Source: Metapseudomonas boanensis
GTDB taxonomy: Bacteria; Pseudomonadota; Gammaproteobacteria; Pseudomonadales; Pseudomonadaceae
Reading direction: 5' to 3'
DNA length: 64,000 nucleotides
NCBI RefSeq assembly: GCF_018704125.1
Contig: NZ_JAGTIS010000005.1
Coordinates: 62,001-126,000 of the forward strand
The notes beneath the pieces are model-generated. The model made no database searches. It was not told where the DNA came from and worked only from the letters and a program-made list of their open reading frames with translations. Positions within the stretch are counted from its first letter, which is position 1. Every line of letters begins with the position of its first letter. The translations under genes were made by a program, and so were the position numbers. Shown in pieces: positions 52,918 through 61,562 of the stretch.

Positions 52918-54144
52918 TCAGAGACCCAGGACGGTCTTGGCCAGGATGTTGCGTTGGATCTCGTTGGCGCCGGCGTAGATGGTCCCGGCGCGTTCGTTGA
53001 AGTAGCGCAGTGGCGCCAGGGCTGCCGTGCGTTCGCCGAGGAAGGTGGCGCCAGCGTGGGGCCGCAACACCGGACCACCGGGTCGCCCGGCCTGGGGCTG
53101 GAAGGCCGCGCCGTAGTGCCCCGCGACCTCCAGGCCCAGTTCGGTGACCGCCTGCTGCAGTTCTGTACCGAGGATCTTCATCACCGAGGCAGCGGCCCCG
53201 GGCGAGCCGCCGAGGGACAGCGTGGAGAGGGTCTCCAGCTCGTACAGCTCCAGGGCGTTGACCTGACACTCGACATCGGCCAGGCGAGCCGAGAACAGCG
53301 GGTCATCCACCAGGTAGCCGCCGCGGTCGGCCGGCGCGCTGCGCGCGAACTCGCGCAGCTCGTCGAGTCGCACCAGCATCTGCGGCGCATAGGCGGCACC
53401 GCCGCGCTCGAACTCCAGCAGGTACTTGGCTACCGTCCAGCCATCGCCAATGCGGCCGACCACATTGGCCTTTGGCACTCGCACGTCGCTGAAGTGGATT
53501 TCGTTCTGGATGTGCTCGCCGGTGAGGGAAACTATCGGCCGCACCTCAACGCCAGGACTGTGCATGTCGATCAACAGGAAGGTGATGCCTTTCTGCGGCT
53601 TGTCTTCGCGCGAAGTGCGCACCAGGCAGAACACCCAGTTGGCCACGTGGGCGTGGGTGCTCCACAGCTTAGTGCCGTTGCACACCAGCTCTTCGCCCTC
53701 CTCTGCCGCCGACATGCTCAGGGCCGCCAGGTCCGAGCCGGCTTCCGCCTCGGAGTAGCCCTGGCACCAGAAGTGCTCGCCGCTGAGCATGCGCGGCAGG
53801 AAGAAGGCCTTCTGCTCTGGCGTGCCGAAGGCGATCAGCGCCGGCGCGCACATCTGGATGCCCATCGGTGAAACCGGCGGTGCCCCGGCGTAGGCCTTCT
53901 CCTGAGCGAAGATGTAATGCTGCGCCACGCTCCAGTCGCAGCCGCCGTGCTCCACCGGCCAGGCCGGCGCCAGCCAGCCGCGTTCGAGCAGCTTGCGCTG
54001 CCAGCGCAGGCAGAGCTCATGATCGCCATAGACACTGGTCATCCAGCGCCCCGCTGCGCACAGCTCATCATCGAGCTCGCTGGCGAAGAAGTCCTGGACC
54101 TCGCGGCGGAAGGCCGCTTCCTGTTCACTCCATTGGATATTCAT
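52918..54144 (-). CDS. Acyl-CoA dehydrogenase, large-subunit type
   Basis: This 408-residue enzyme is longer than the 10142-11242 protein and has Y-S-E-A-E-A-G-S-D in the FAD region and I-Y-A-G-A-N-E-I-Q-R-N-I near the C-terminus, a signature of large subunits in heteromeric FadE-type dehydrogenases. The small-subunit-like protein at 10142-11242 lacks this segment and could be its partner (inference). ATG 54144 has GGAGGT 7 bases upstream; the longer reading overlaps the next gene. It lies between the fusion gene and the DUF35 gene. Confidence 0.9.
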   Translation of the reverse strand: MNIQWSEQEAAFRREVQDFFASELDDELCAAGRWMTSVYGDHELCLRWQRKLLERGWLAPAWPVEHGGCDWSVAQHYIFAQEKAYAGAPPVSPMGIQMCAPALIAFGTPEQKAFFLPRMLSGEHFWCQGYSEAEAGSDLAALSMSAAEEGEELVCNGTKLWSTHAHVANWVFCLVRTSREDKPQKGITFLLIDMHSPGVEVRPIVSLTGEHIQNEIHFSDVRVPKANVVGRIGDGWTVAKYLLEFERGGAAYAPQMLVRLDELREFARSAPADRGGYLVDDPLFSARLADVECQVNALELYELETLSTLSLGGSPGAAASVMKILGTELQQAVTELGLEVAGHYGAAFQPQAGRPGGPVLRPHAGATFLGERTAALAPLRYFNERAGTIYAGANEIQRNILAKTVLGL

Positions 54145-54158
54145 GGCCCGACCTCCAC

Positions 54159-56483
54159 TCAGTTCGAGGTCCAGCGCGGCTTGCGCTTCTCGGCGAAGGC
54201 GCGCGGCCCTTCCAGCACATCCGCCGAGCGGAACAGCGCGCGGGTCGCCGGGTAACCACCCTGGGCCTGATAGGCCTGCTCCAGCGAAGGCTCTTCCAGG
54301 CCGCAGCGAACCGCTTCCTTGGAAGCGCGGATGGACATCGGGCTGCACGCGACTATCTGCTCGGCCCAGTGCAGCGCCGCATCCAGCAGCTCCGCCGGCG
54401 CCACGACCTGGTTGACCAGCCCCAGCGCCAGCGCCTCATCGGCCTTCACCGTGCGCCCGGTGAGAATCATCCCCATGGCCTGCTTCAGACCAACTTGTTC
54501 CGGAAGGCGCAGCAGGCCGCCGGCCAGGGCTGCGAGGCCGACCTTGGGTTCCGGCAAGGCGAACGAGGCATTCTCGGAGGCGACAATGAGGTCACAGGCC
54601 AGGGCGATCTCGAAACCGCCGCCCATGGCCACGCCATTCACGGCGGCGATCACCGGCTTGTTCAGGTCGAAGCGCGCGGTCAGGCCGGCGAAGCCGGTTA
54701 CCGGCACCTCCACACGCTCGCCCCGGGCCATGACGCTGGCGGTGTACTTCAGGTCGTTACCGGAGGAGAAGGCGCGCTCCCCCGCCCCGGTGATGATCGC
54801 CACCCACTGCTCTGGATCACGGGCGAAATCGTCGAAGATCTGCGCCAGCTCGGCGTTCGCATCCCGGTGCAGGGCATTCATCTGCTCCGGGCGGTCGATG
54901 GTCACCACGGTGATGTGATCGCGGCGCTCAACGCGGGCGTAGCGGTAGGCAGCTGGTTCAGCAGTCTCACGCAGACGCCAGCGGGGCTTGCCGAACACGT
55001 CGGTATAGACGAAGCCTTGTGTGCCCACGGCGTTGCGCTCCAGCGACAGCAACAGCGCCATGACTTCTTCATCTTCCGGACAGACCCGCGCAATGGTCCG
55101 TGCGCCCTTGGGTGTACGCAGCACCAGCACGCCCTGTTGCGGCTGGCCATCGCGGGCATGCAGTACGGTGTAAGTCTCGATCTGCGCCGGTCCGCTGTAG
55201 TCCTCCAGCAACGCCGGCACCACGCCCTGCTGTACATCCACCAACTGCTGCAGGGATGCCGTGGGCGATAGCGGATATTCCGCCGGACGCCGCCCAAGCA
55301 CCAGGCTCTGGTGCTTGGTGACGAAGCCACCCTGACCGTACAGCAGGCCACGGCCATCGGGCAGCTCGCGCAAGGCCCGGACCATGCTGCAGGCGGCATG
55401 CCCCATGTAGTTGTTCAGCGGGCCACCGAAGAAGCTCAGGCCACCGCATACCGTCGGTTCCAGAGGGCCGTCGGGATCCAGGCCGAGGTTGGCCAGCGCC
55501 ATCTTCGGCACCACCGGGAAGCAACTGTAGAGCTCCAGCCTGTCGAAGGCTGCCGCACGCCCGCCAACCAGATCGACCGCTGCGTCTAGCACCGCCTCCT
55601 GGGCAGTACTGCGGGAATAGTCGGCACGGTCGAGGAAGTCATCCGGTTCGCTGGCGTTGGCACCACCCCAGACATAGATCAGTTGCTCTTCCGGCACACC
55701 CAGCTCGCGGGCGCGGGCCAGGCTTGTGACGAGAATCGCCGAGGCCTGGTTGACGTTGGGATTGGCCACCATCCACTTCGAATAGGGCCAGCAGATCAGG
55801 CGGTTCTCCTCGCCTGGCTCGGCGATGGCCGCCGCCGACGGCGCCTGGCCGAGCCAGGCATTAGGATTGTTCGCGGCGACCTGCGCATAGCGCGCCCAAA
55901 GCCGCGCCGACATCTCGCGGCCCTGGGCCGGTGCGATGCCCTGGCGCGCCTGCCAGGCCATCTCGTACAGCGGGTACATCTGCGCCGGCTCGCGGATGCC
56001 AAGCGCCCTGGCCAACGGCCGGGTGGCGATGGAGTCATTGGCGAAGCGGCAGGCGTTGTCCTTGTCTGCCATCGGCGTCCAGTCCAGGCGAATGCCCTGC
56101 TTGCGCGCCTTGCCAATCGAGCTCATGGCTTCACCGCCAACGATCAGCACGCACTGGGTCTGACCCGAGGCGATACACAGCGCAGCCTCATGCAGCAAGC
56201 GCACCGGTGTCTCGCCACCCATGGAGGCGTTCACCCGCCGGGACGGATTCATTCCCAGGCGCTGGCAGAGGCTGGCGGCCGGGTCCTGGTAACGCCAACT
56301 GACGAACCCCACTACGTCCAGGGACTCCACCTGCGCCAGCAGTTCGACGCCGGCGTCGCGCTCAGCTGCGCGCGCGGCGTGCTCCATGAGCGCCAGGGGT
56401 TCCAGGGCTTGTTGCAGCTCGGCGGGACGATCGACGTGTTCGCCGACGCCAATGATCACCGCGGTGGTAGCAGGATTGAGCAT
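54159..56483 (-). CDS. Fusion of thiolase-like (TLP1-type) protein and crotonase
   Basis: This 774-residue protein has a thiolase-like part (about 1-500), including the extra C-terminal domain seen in mycobacterial thiolase-like protein 1, then a complete crotonase (about 515-774). In the thiolase part Gly-Gly-Glu (89-91) replaces the nucleophile Cys; a late G-G-P-L-N-N-Y-M-G-H retains a histidine. The crotonase part keeps A-F-S-S-G-N-D-L, G-V-A-M-G-G-G and P-E-P-K-V-G. The fusion suggests hydration and C-C or thioester chemistry on the same acyl-CoA. ATG 56483 has GAGGAA upstream. It heads the seven-gene operon. Confidence 0.88.
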   Translation of the reverse strand: MLNPATTAVIIGVGEHVDRPAELQQALEPLALMEHAARAAERDAGVELLAQVESLDVVGFVSWRYQDPAASLCQRLGMNPSRRVNASMGGETPVRLLHEAALCIASGQTQCVLIVGGEAMSSIGKARKQGIRLDWTPMADKDNACRFANDSIATRPLARALGIREPAQMYPLYEMAWQARQGIAPAQGREMSARLWARYAQVAANNPNAWLGQAPSAAAIAEPGEENRLICWPYSKWMVANPNVNQASAILVTSLARARELGVPEEQLIYVWGGANASEPDDFLDRADYSRSTAQEAVLDAAVDLVGGRAAAFDRLELYSCFPVVPKMALANLGLDPDGPLEPTVCGGLSFFGGPLNNYMGHAACSMVRALRELPDGRGLLYGQGGFVTKHQSLVLGRRPAEYPLSPTASLQQLVDVQQGVVPALLEDYSGPAQIETYTVLHARDGQPQQGVLVLRTPKGARTIARVCPEDEEVMALLLSLERNAVGTQGFVYTDVFGKPRWRLRETAEPAAYRYARVERRDHITVVTIDRPEQMNALHRDANAELAQIFDDFARDPEQWVAIITGAGERAFSSGNDLKYTASVMARGERVEVPVTGFAGLTARFDLNKPVIAAVNGVAMGGGFEIALACDLIVASENASFALPEPKVGLAALAGGLLRLPEQVGLKQAMGMILTGRTVKADEALALGLVNQVVAPAELLDAALHWAEQIVACSPMSIRASKEAVRCGLEEPSLEQAYQAQGGYPATRALFRSADVLEGPRAFAEKRKPRWTSN

Positions 56484-56514
56484 CTGCAGTTCCTCAAGGC
56501 AATGGGCCGGGCCC

Positions 56515-56525
56515 TTGTTGTTGTT
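56515..56525 (-). promoter_or_regulatory. Hfq/Crc CA motif before the fusion gene
   Basis: On the minus strand AACAACAACAA, a long run of the A-A-n pattern, lies 32-42 bases upstream of the start. Confidence 0.5.
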
Positions 56526-56570
56526 CTGTGCCGAGCGCTCCGTAAGGGGAGTGACGCCAGGTGCAATTAA

Positions 56571-56588
56571 TCTAACCGCAATAGATTT
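56571..56588. promoter_or_regulatory. Palindromic operator, ATCTAA-N5-TTAGTT type (site D)
   Basis: TCTAA-CCGCA-ATAGAT, with flanking TTAA on both sides, lies upstream of the fusion-gene operon on the divergent region. Confidence 0.5.
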
Positions 56589-56667
56589 AATTTGAAAAGC
56601 CCCTGGCCATGACAAGCTGCAAGCTCACCTGAAAAAGGACAAACAGGTGATTGACGCTGATTTTTTA

Positions 56668-56686
56668 TCTAACTACCGTAGTTAAA
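56668..56686. promoter_or_regulatory. Palindromic operator, ATCTAA-N5-TTAGTT type (site E)
   Basis: TCTAA-CTACC-GTAGTTA lies 78 bases upstream of the ALDH start. It contains the perfect palindrome TAACTAC-C-GTAGTTA. Confidence 0.55.
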
Positions 56687-56735
56687 TAATTCGATTTCCC
56701 CGCCCGCCGGATCGCCAAGGTCCCGGTGGACCCAC

Positions 56736-56743
56736 AACAACAA
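56736..56743 (+). promoter_or_regulatory. Hfq/Crc CA motif before ALDH
   Basis: AACAACAA lies 20 bases upstream of the ALDH start, before AAGGAG. Confidence 0.55.
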
Positions 56744-56763
56744 GAGCCCTAGAAGGAGTCACC

Positions 56764-58182
56764 ATGCCTCTCGCCCTTGCCGCGCAGATGACCATAGGCG
56801 CAGAACCCGTCACCACCGAACGCCTGCTGGAAGTGATCAACCCCGCTACCGCCGAGGTCATCGGCCACGCTCCCGACGCAGGGCAGGCAGAGCTGGACCA
56901 GGCCGTGGCCTGCGCCCGCAAGGCCTTCCCGGCGTGGAAGGCCACCACCCACGAACAACGCAGCAAGTTGCTTCAGCAGTTCGCCCAGCGCATGGTCGAG
57001 CATGCCGACGAGTTGGCCGAGCTGTTCACCCTGGAACATGGCCGCCCGCTGGCCATGGCCAAGGAGGAAATCCTCGGCGCTGCCTTCTGGATTCGCGGCA
57101 TCGCCCAACTGGAACTGCCGGTGGAAGTGGTCGAGGAAACCGACGCCCGCCGTGTCGAGGTGCACCATGAGCCGCTGGGTGTGGTCTGCGCCCTGGTGCC
57201 GTGGAACTTCCCAATCCTCCTGGCCGCCTGGAAGATCTCCCACGCCCTGGCCACGGGCAATACCATGGTGCTCAAACCCTCGCCCTTCACCCCGCTGACC
57301 ACCCTGCGCCTCGGTGAGCTGACCCGAGATATCTTCCCCGCCGGGGTACTCAACATCATCAGCGGCGGCGACCACCTGGGCCCGCTGATGACCAGCCACA
57401 AGGGCTTCGCCAAGATTTCCTTCACCGGCTCCACCGCTACCGGCAAACGCATCATGGAATCCGCAGCCAAGGACCTGAAGCGCATCACCCTGGAACTGGG
57501 TGGCAACGACGCCGCCATCGTGCTTCCCGATGTGGACGTCGACGAGGTGGCGCTGAAGCTGTTCATGGGCGCCTTCTTCAACAGCGGCCAGGTCTGCGTG
57601 GCCTGCAAGCGCCTGTACATCCACGAGTCCATTTACGAGCGCCTGCGCGACAAGCTGCACCAGCTGGCGCAGACCTTGCCGATCGGCGACGGCATGCAAC
57701 CGGGCATGCTGTTCGGCCCGATCCAGAACCTGCCGCAGTACCGCCGCGTGCTGCAGCTGCGCGATGAGGCGCGCGACGCAGGCCTGGTCCTGCTGGAGGG
57801 CGCTGCTGTGCCTGAGCGCGGCTACTTCATGCCGCTGACCCTGGTGGACAACCCACCGGAGGACTCCCGCGTGGTCGCCGAAGAGGCCTTCGGCCCGATC
57901 CTGCCGCTACTGCGTTTCAGCGACATCGACGAGGTGATCGACCGAGCCAACGCCAGCGACTACGGCCTGGCCGGCGCCGTGTGGAGCAAGGACGTGGCCA
58001 AGGCACTGGAGATCGCCAAGCGCCTCGAGACCGGCACCGTGTGGATCAACCAGAACCTGGAGTCCTCGCCGCTGGTGCCACTGGGCGGCCACAAGCAGTC
58101 CGGCATCGGCGTAGAGAACGGCGTCGCCGGGCTCATGGAGTTCACCCAGCCGAAGTCGATCTTCGTTCCCAAGTCCGCCTGA
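56764..58182 (+). CDS. Aldehyde dehydrogenase
   Basis: This 472-residue NAD(P)-dependent ALDH has P-W-N-F-P, the base Glu244 in L-E-L-G-G-N and nucleophile Cys278 in S-G-Q-V-C-V-A-C. Length and motifs are normal. It belongs to a different branch from 32692-34209, so two aldehydes are probably oxidised. It may act with the divergent retro-aldolase operon, which would release an aldehyde or ketone product (inference). AAGGAGTCACC precedes the ATG. Confidence 0.93.
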   Translation: MPLALAAQMTIGAEPVTTERLLEVINPATAEVIGHAPDAGQAELDQAVACARKAFPAWKATTHEQRSKLLQQFAQRMVEHADELAELFTLEHGRPLAMAKEEILGAAFWIRGIAQLELPVEVVEETDARRVEVHHEPLGVVCALVPWNFPILLAAWKISHALATGNTMVLKPSPFTPLTTLRLGELTRDIFPAGVLNIISGGDHLGPLMTSHKGFAKISFTGSTATGKRIMESAAKDLKRITLELGGNDAAIVLPDVDVDEVALKLFMGAFFNSGQVCVACKRLYIHESIYERLRDKLHQLAQTLPIGDGMQPGMLFGPIQNLPQYRRVLQLRDEARDAGLVLLEGAAVPERGYFMPLTLVDNPPEDSRVVAEEAFGPILPLLRFSDIDEVIDRANASDYGLAGAVWSKDVAKALEIAKRLETGTVWINQNLESSPLVPLGGHKQSGIGVENGVAGLMEFTQPKSIFVPKSA

Positions 58183-58193
58183 TCCCTCACCCT

Positions 58194-58223
58194 GCGGCTG
58201 CGACCCTCCGGGTTCGCGGCCGC
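58194..58223. other. Hairpin between ALDH and SDR
   Basis: GCGGCTGCGACCC pairs imperfectly with GGGTTCGCGGCCGC around TCC. It lies between the ALDH stop and the SDR start and may attenuate transcription or stabilise mRNA. Confidence 0.5.
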
Positions 58224-58246
58224 TTCCGCAAAACGGAGACAAACAA

Positions 58247-59038
58247 ATGAACGACGCATCCTTGAATGCGGGCGTGTCCCTGCGCGTGGATCTGTCCGAC
58301 CGACTTGCCCTCGTAACCGGCGCAGGCAGTGGCCTGGGCCGGCGCTTCGCCATCGTGCTGGCCATGGCCGGTGCTCGCGTGATCCTCTGCGGTCGACGCC
58401 GTGAGCGCCTGGTGCAGGTGGCCGAGGAAATCACCGCAGCCGGTGGCCAGGCCCTGGTCGAATGCCTTGACCTACGTAACGCCGCTGCACTGCCGGCGTG
58501 CATCCAGGAGATGACCCGAACCCACGGCACCATCGACATCCTGGTCAACAACGCGGGTATCGGGCGGACTGGTGCAGCGCTGGATACTCAGTTGGAGGAG
58601 ATGGATGAACTCTTCGCCACCAATCTGCGCGCACCCTACATTCTCGCCACCGAGGTGGCCCGGCAACTGATCGCCTCCGGCCGCCCTGGGCGCATCGTCA
58701 ACATTGCCTCGGTCGGTGCCCTGCACTACAGCAGCGGCATGGGTGCGGCGTTCTACTGCTCACTGAAGGCTGCGGTTATCCGCATGAGCGAAGCCCTGTC
58801 ACTGGAGTGGGCGAAGCACGGCATCAACGTAAACGCCATTGCCCCGGGGTTGTTCGAAACCGAGATGACCGAAGAGAGCCTGGCACGCTTCCGCGAACGC
58901 ATGGTCGAGCGCTTGCCGCGCAAACGCGCGGGCCTGCCGGAGCAACTGGACAGCACCCTGCTCTACCTCGTGTCACCGGCCTCCGAGTTCGTCACCGGCA
59001 TTTGCCTGCGCGTCGATGACGCCCAGTACCCGCGCTGA
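58247..59038 (+). CDS. Short-chain dehydrogenase/reductase
   Basis: This 263-residue SDR has T-G-A-G-S-G-L-G in the cofactor loop, N-N-A-G, and the catalytic Tyr and Lys in F-Y-C-S-L-K. The C-terminus reads V-D-D-A-Q-Y-P-R, a variant of the common V-D-D/G-G terminus. GGAGACAAACAA precedes the ATG. It may reduce or oxidise a ketone/alcohol intermediate and is the last intact gene of the catabolic supercluster. Confidence 0.88.
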   Translation: MNDASLNAGVSLRVDLSDRLALVTGAGSGLGRRFAIVLAMAGARVILCGRRRERLVQVAEEITAAGGQALVECLDLRNAAALPACIQEMTRTHGTIDILVNNAGIGRTGAALDTQLEEMDELFATNLRAPYILATEVARQLIASGRPGRIVNIASVGALHYSSGMGAAFYCSLKAAVIRMSEALSLEWAKHGINVNAIAPGLFETEMTEESLARFRERMVERLPRKRAGLPEQLDSTLLYLVSPASEFVTGICLRVDDAQYPR

Positions 59039-59050
59039 AACTGGAGCCCC

Positions 59051-59275
59051 GTGACCAGCCATTTGCCAGTTTTGAAATTCTTCGAATCGCGGCGCCTGAA
59101 ACTCCACTACGTCGAATGGGGAGAGCCCAATGCACCACCGCTGCCGGTGCATGGTGGGCTCGACCACTGCCGAAACTGGGATTGAATCGCCGCGGACCTC
59201 TCCGCCGACTGGCGCATCATTGCACCGGACCTTCGGAGGCATGGCAAAAGAAGGAGTGCCGTGCAAGAAGTGTAG
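59051..59275 (+). pseudogene. Alpha/beta hydrolase remnant
   Basis: From GTG 59051 the reading frame encodes a hydrolase N-terminus (L-H-Y-V-E-W-G and V-H-G-G-L-D-H-C-R-N-W-D). A TGA at 59183-59185 stands where the family usually has Trp. The frame continues with W-R-I-I-A-P-D-L-R-R-H-G, a recognisable second motif, before another stop at 59273-59275; no further hydrolase sequence was seen. It is a truncated, decayed gene beyond the end of the cluster. Confidence 0.75.
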
Positions 59276-59723
59276 AAACTCTCGGAGAGCAGCGAAGTAA
59301 CGGTCACGGTGCAACCCCGCCCAAGTTCAAGGACGATTCAGGTTGTCGCCTTCATCGCTCTGGCCCGTGAACTCGGGTCAGGGAGCTAACCAATACCGAG
59401 GACCAGATTCGATCTCATCAGGTACGCGATGCCGAAATGCGCAAACCGTGCGTACCTCACTTCGTACCGGTAGTGGCGCGGACCCTTCAGTTGATCCGTC
59501 TCGCCTGCTTCTCCAAGCGTATTTCCTTGGTTGCCACGACTGCTAAGCACGGCGGTTATGGGAGCTCTGACCAAGCTCCGCGGTATCTGTTGAAATAGCG
59601 GCCTCATTGCCTGCACATCTCAGCCGTGACCACTGGGCAGGGCTGGAGCACCCACCGTCAGGCCGGCACCTATAGTGAAAATGTGACCATTGCAACGGCG
59701 CTTCTCACAGCAGGAGGGCAGCA
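59276..59723. other. Non-coding stretch, no clear gene
   Basis: About 450 bases between the hydrolase remnant and the lipoprotein gene. Short open frames exist on both strands, but none has a good start or recognisable motif. CTATAGT near 59670 could be a -10 box for the lipoprotein gene. Confidence 0.5.
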
Positions 59724-60176
59724 ATGAACGCAGCAAAATGCCTGGTATTGATCATGGCCGCTGTCGGCCTTTGCGGATGCGCAAGCCCAGCCAACGATGC
59801 GAAGAAAGAGATCGTCTCAGTCAAATTGAACGCCACACCGAGGAACGCAGGGGAAATCGCTTGGGCAACGCTCGCACCTCTGGGAGATGAAACGGACATT
59901 TCTTTAAGGGTCGGTGGCGTGCCTTTCTACGTGATAAGACCCGTCCACCTTTACACCTTCATTTACCCTGGAACCTGTGCGAATCCGGGCGCCTCGCCGG
60001 CCTATGAGCTGAACAGGACCATAACTACCTACCGCCTCGTCCAGGGTGATGTCTGGCGATTGTCAAAGTCCGCTCCCGTGCCGCTCTCGACACTTCGCTC
60101 GGGCGACTACTCCATCGTACTTCGCACGGCGCCCGCAGACGGTGGCTACGATATTTTCTGTGGTGATATTCGGTAG
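59724..60176 (+). CDS. Hypothetical lipoprotein
   Basis: This 150-residue protein has a signal peptide (L-V-L-I-M-A-A-V-G-L) with the lipobox L-C-G-C, so it should be lipidated at Cys19 and held in an envelope membrane. AGGAGG precedes the ATG at ideal spacing. The mature part is small and beta-rich and has two later cysteines (T-C-A-N and F-C-G-D) that could form a disulfide. I do not recognise its family. It is outside the catabolic cluster and in the same direction as the preceding remnants. Confidence 0.75.
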   Translation: MNAAKCLVLIMAAVGLCGCASPANDAKKEIVSVKLNATPRNAGEIAWATLAPLGDETDISLRVGGVPFYVIRPVHLYTFIYPGTCANPGASPAYELNRTITTYRLVQGDVWRLSKSAPVPLSTLRSGDYSIVLRTAPADGGYDIFCGDIR

Positions 60177-60472
60177 CGCCCTGACAAGGCCTCATGCACC
60201 GGGACGCGAGAAGGCCCCATCCACAATGCCATTGTTTTTCCGAAATGGACTTACAGAGCTAAAACTTTTGAATATTAGCGCGATAGGAGAAAATTCGCTC
60301 CAAAGATTCGCAAGTCTCCGCGCTCGCCTTGCGCTTGCAATCTGTTGATTGAGCTCTTGTCGATGCCTGCAATGGCCCTTCCCTCGCGACAACTAAAGAT
60401 CATCCATTCAGCTTGAACTGCAGTTGGACATATCGGCCCGACATCCACTAGGTGACGATCTCATGCTGATCC
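60177..60472. other. Intergenic stretch with no recognisable gene
   Basis: About 300 bases between the lipoprotein and the small minus-strand ORFs. I see no coding frame with a good start, and no clear terminator or repeat. Confidence 0.5.
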
Positions 60473-60711
60473 TCAACTGGTAATGGCTCTCTTTGAGTCG
60501 ATTAGCGACCGTGTACCGAGACTGATCCATTGCACCCTCTGCAGCTTGCTGAGGGGCGTTTTCCAGGTCGTGAGCACCAGGGCCGGGGCGGCGAGAATCG
60601 GCCACAGCGTGACGAGCACGTAGGCAAGGGCAGGCACCAGCGGGGGCGCCGTCGACGGCGTGAAGCTCGGGTCTGGCCGAGTTGCAGGTAGGGCGGGAGC
60701 AAGGCGTCCAT
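60473..60711 (-). pseudogene. Possible frameshifted small membrane protein
   Basis: On the minus strand an ATG at 60711 with a purine-rich leader (GAAGGGGG) opens M-D-A-L-L-P-P-Y-L-Q-L. After about 17 codons the sense-looking sequence moves to another frame (P-S-T-A-P-P-L-V-P-A-L-A-Y-V-L-V) that has one hydrophobic segment and ends at 60473. A one-base deletion would explain this. Alternatively the second frame is a Pro-rich membrane protein with an unseen start. Function unknown. Confidence 0.35.
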
Positions 60712-60778
60712 GGCAGCCCCCTTCGCTAGTGGTGGTGGGGGCGTGAGGGTGGGGCTACAGGTTGGCGCCGCGCGGGTC

Positions 60779-60946
60779 CTAGAAGCCTTCCAGGGCCTCG
60801 GTCAGGCGCTGGTGCAGTTCGCGGCGCTGGGCGCGGGTCAACGGCAGGTTCTCGGCGCCGAGGGCGCGGCGGATTGCCCGCAGCTCGTTGTGCAGGCGGA
60901 AGCTGACCAGCATGGTGCCGTCGGGCACGTCGGTGCGGGCGGCCAT
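60779..60946 (-). CDS. Hypothetical 55-residue protein
   Basis: A short soluble, helical and charged protein (starts M-A-A-R-T-D-V-P-D-G-T) lies behind AAGGAGTCACCC, a strong ribosome-binding site almost identical to that of the gene upstream (60983-61228). The pair are in tandem on the minus strand, 36 bases apart, which supports both being real. No family was recognised. Confidence 0.6.
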   Translation of the reverse strand: MAARTDVPDGTMLVSFRLHNELRAIRRALGAENLPLTRAQRRELHQRLTEALEGF

Positions 60947-60982
60947 GGGTGACTCCTTCCCGGTTCGAGGGTGGGGTTGAGG

Positions 60983-61228
60983 TTAGAGGCAGTCGTTGTC
61001 CAGCGCCTGGCGCTGGGCGCGGGCACGCTGGGCGATGCCCTTGCGGGTGCGGCGGATGGTGACCCGTTCGACGATGTGCAGGATGCCGAACAGGGTGGCG
61101 AACACCAGGGCGAACGGCCAGACGATGGCCAGGGCGTAGGCCCACAGCACGGCGAAGTCGCCGTGGGGGGCGGCGGCCTGGATCAGGGCGTCGCCGATGT
61201 CGGAGAAGAGCTGGAGCAGGGTGTCCAT
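60983..61228 (-). CDS. Hypothetical small membrane protein (81 residues)
   Basis: An 81-residue protein with one hydrophobic segment (A-V-L-W-A-Y-A-L-A-I-V-W-P-F-A-L-V-F-A-T) followed by a basic C-terminus (R-R-T-R-K-G-I-A-Q-R-A-R). AAGGAGTCCACCC precedes the ATG. The charge pattern suggests the C-terminus is cytoplasmic. It lies in accessory DNA next to large inverted repeats and may belong to a plasmid- or phage-derived module (inference). Confidence 0.6.
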   Translation of the reverse strand: MDTLLQLFSDIGDALIQAAAPHGDFAVLWAYALAIVWPFALVFATLFGILHIVERVTIRRTRKGIAQRARAQRQALDNDCL

Positions 61229-61348
61229 GGGTGGACTCCTTCCCTGGGGCAGGGGGTGGGGGTTGGCGGGGGTTTCGGTGGGGCCGAATGGCCCGTTCAT
61301 AGCCCGACTTGCTGGGTTTTTCGAGCAAGTACCGGGTGCGGAGGGGTC

Positions 61349-61470
61349 GCGCGCATGAACCCCCCTTTTCTACCGGGCTACCAAAATTTATTTTTTCGGG
61401 GTACTTGACTTCTGGCTTGGGGGTTGAGCTAGAAGTTGGTAGGTGGTAGCGGAGGGGGGTTCATGCGCGC
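61349..61470. repeat. Long inverted repeat (17-bp perfect arms, extended imperfect)
   Basis: Arms GCGCGCATGAACCCCCC (61349-61365) and its complement (61454-61470) are perfect over 17 bases. They continue inwards with imperfect pairing of CTACC and CTACCAA-like sequence against TTGGTAG and GGTAG to about 35 bases. The enclosed 88 bases contain AAATTTATTTTTT. Such a structure is typical of phage or plasmid control or replication sites. No gene lies inside it. Confidence 0.7.
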
Positions 61471-61562
61471 AGACCGTTGGATATGGTAACTGGCTGATTT
61501 CCCTCGGGTTTTTTGTTGGTTTTGGAGGGCGGCCGTGTGGGGGAGTGCGCGGAGGTTCGTGT

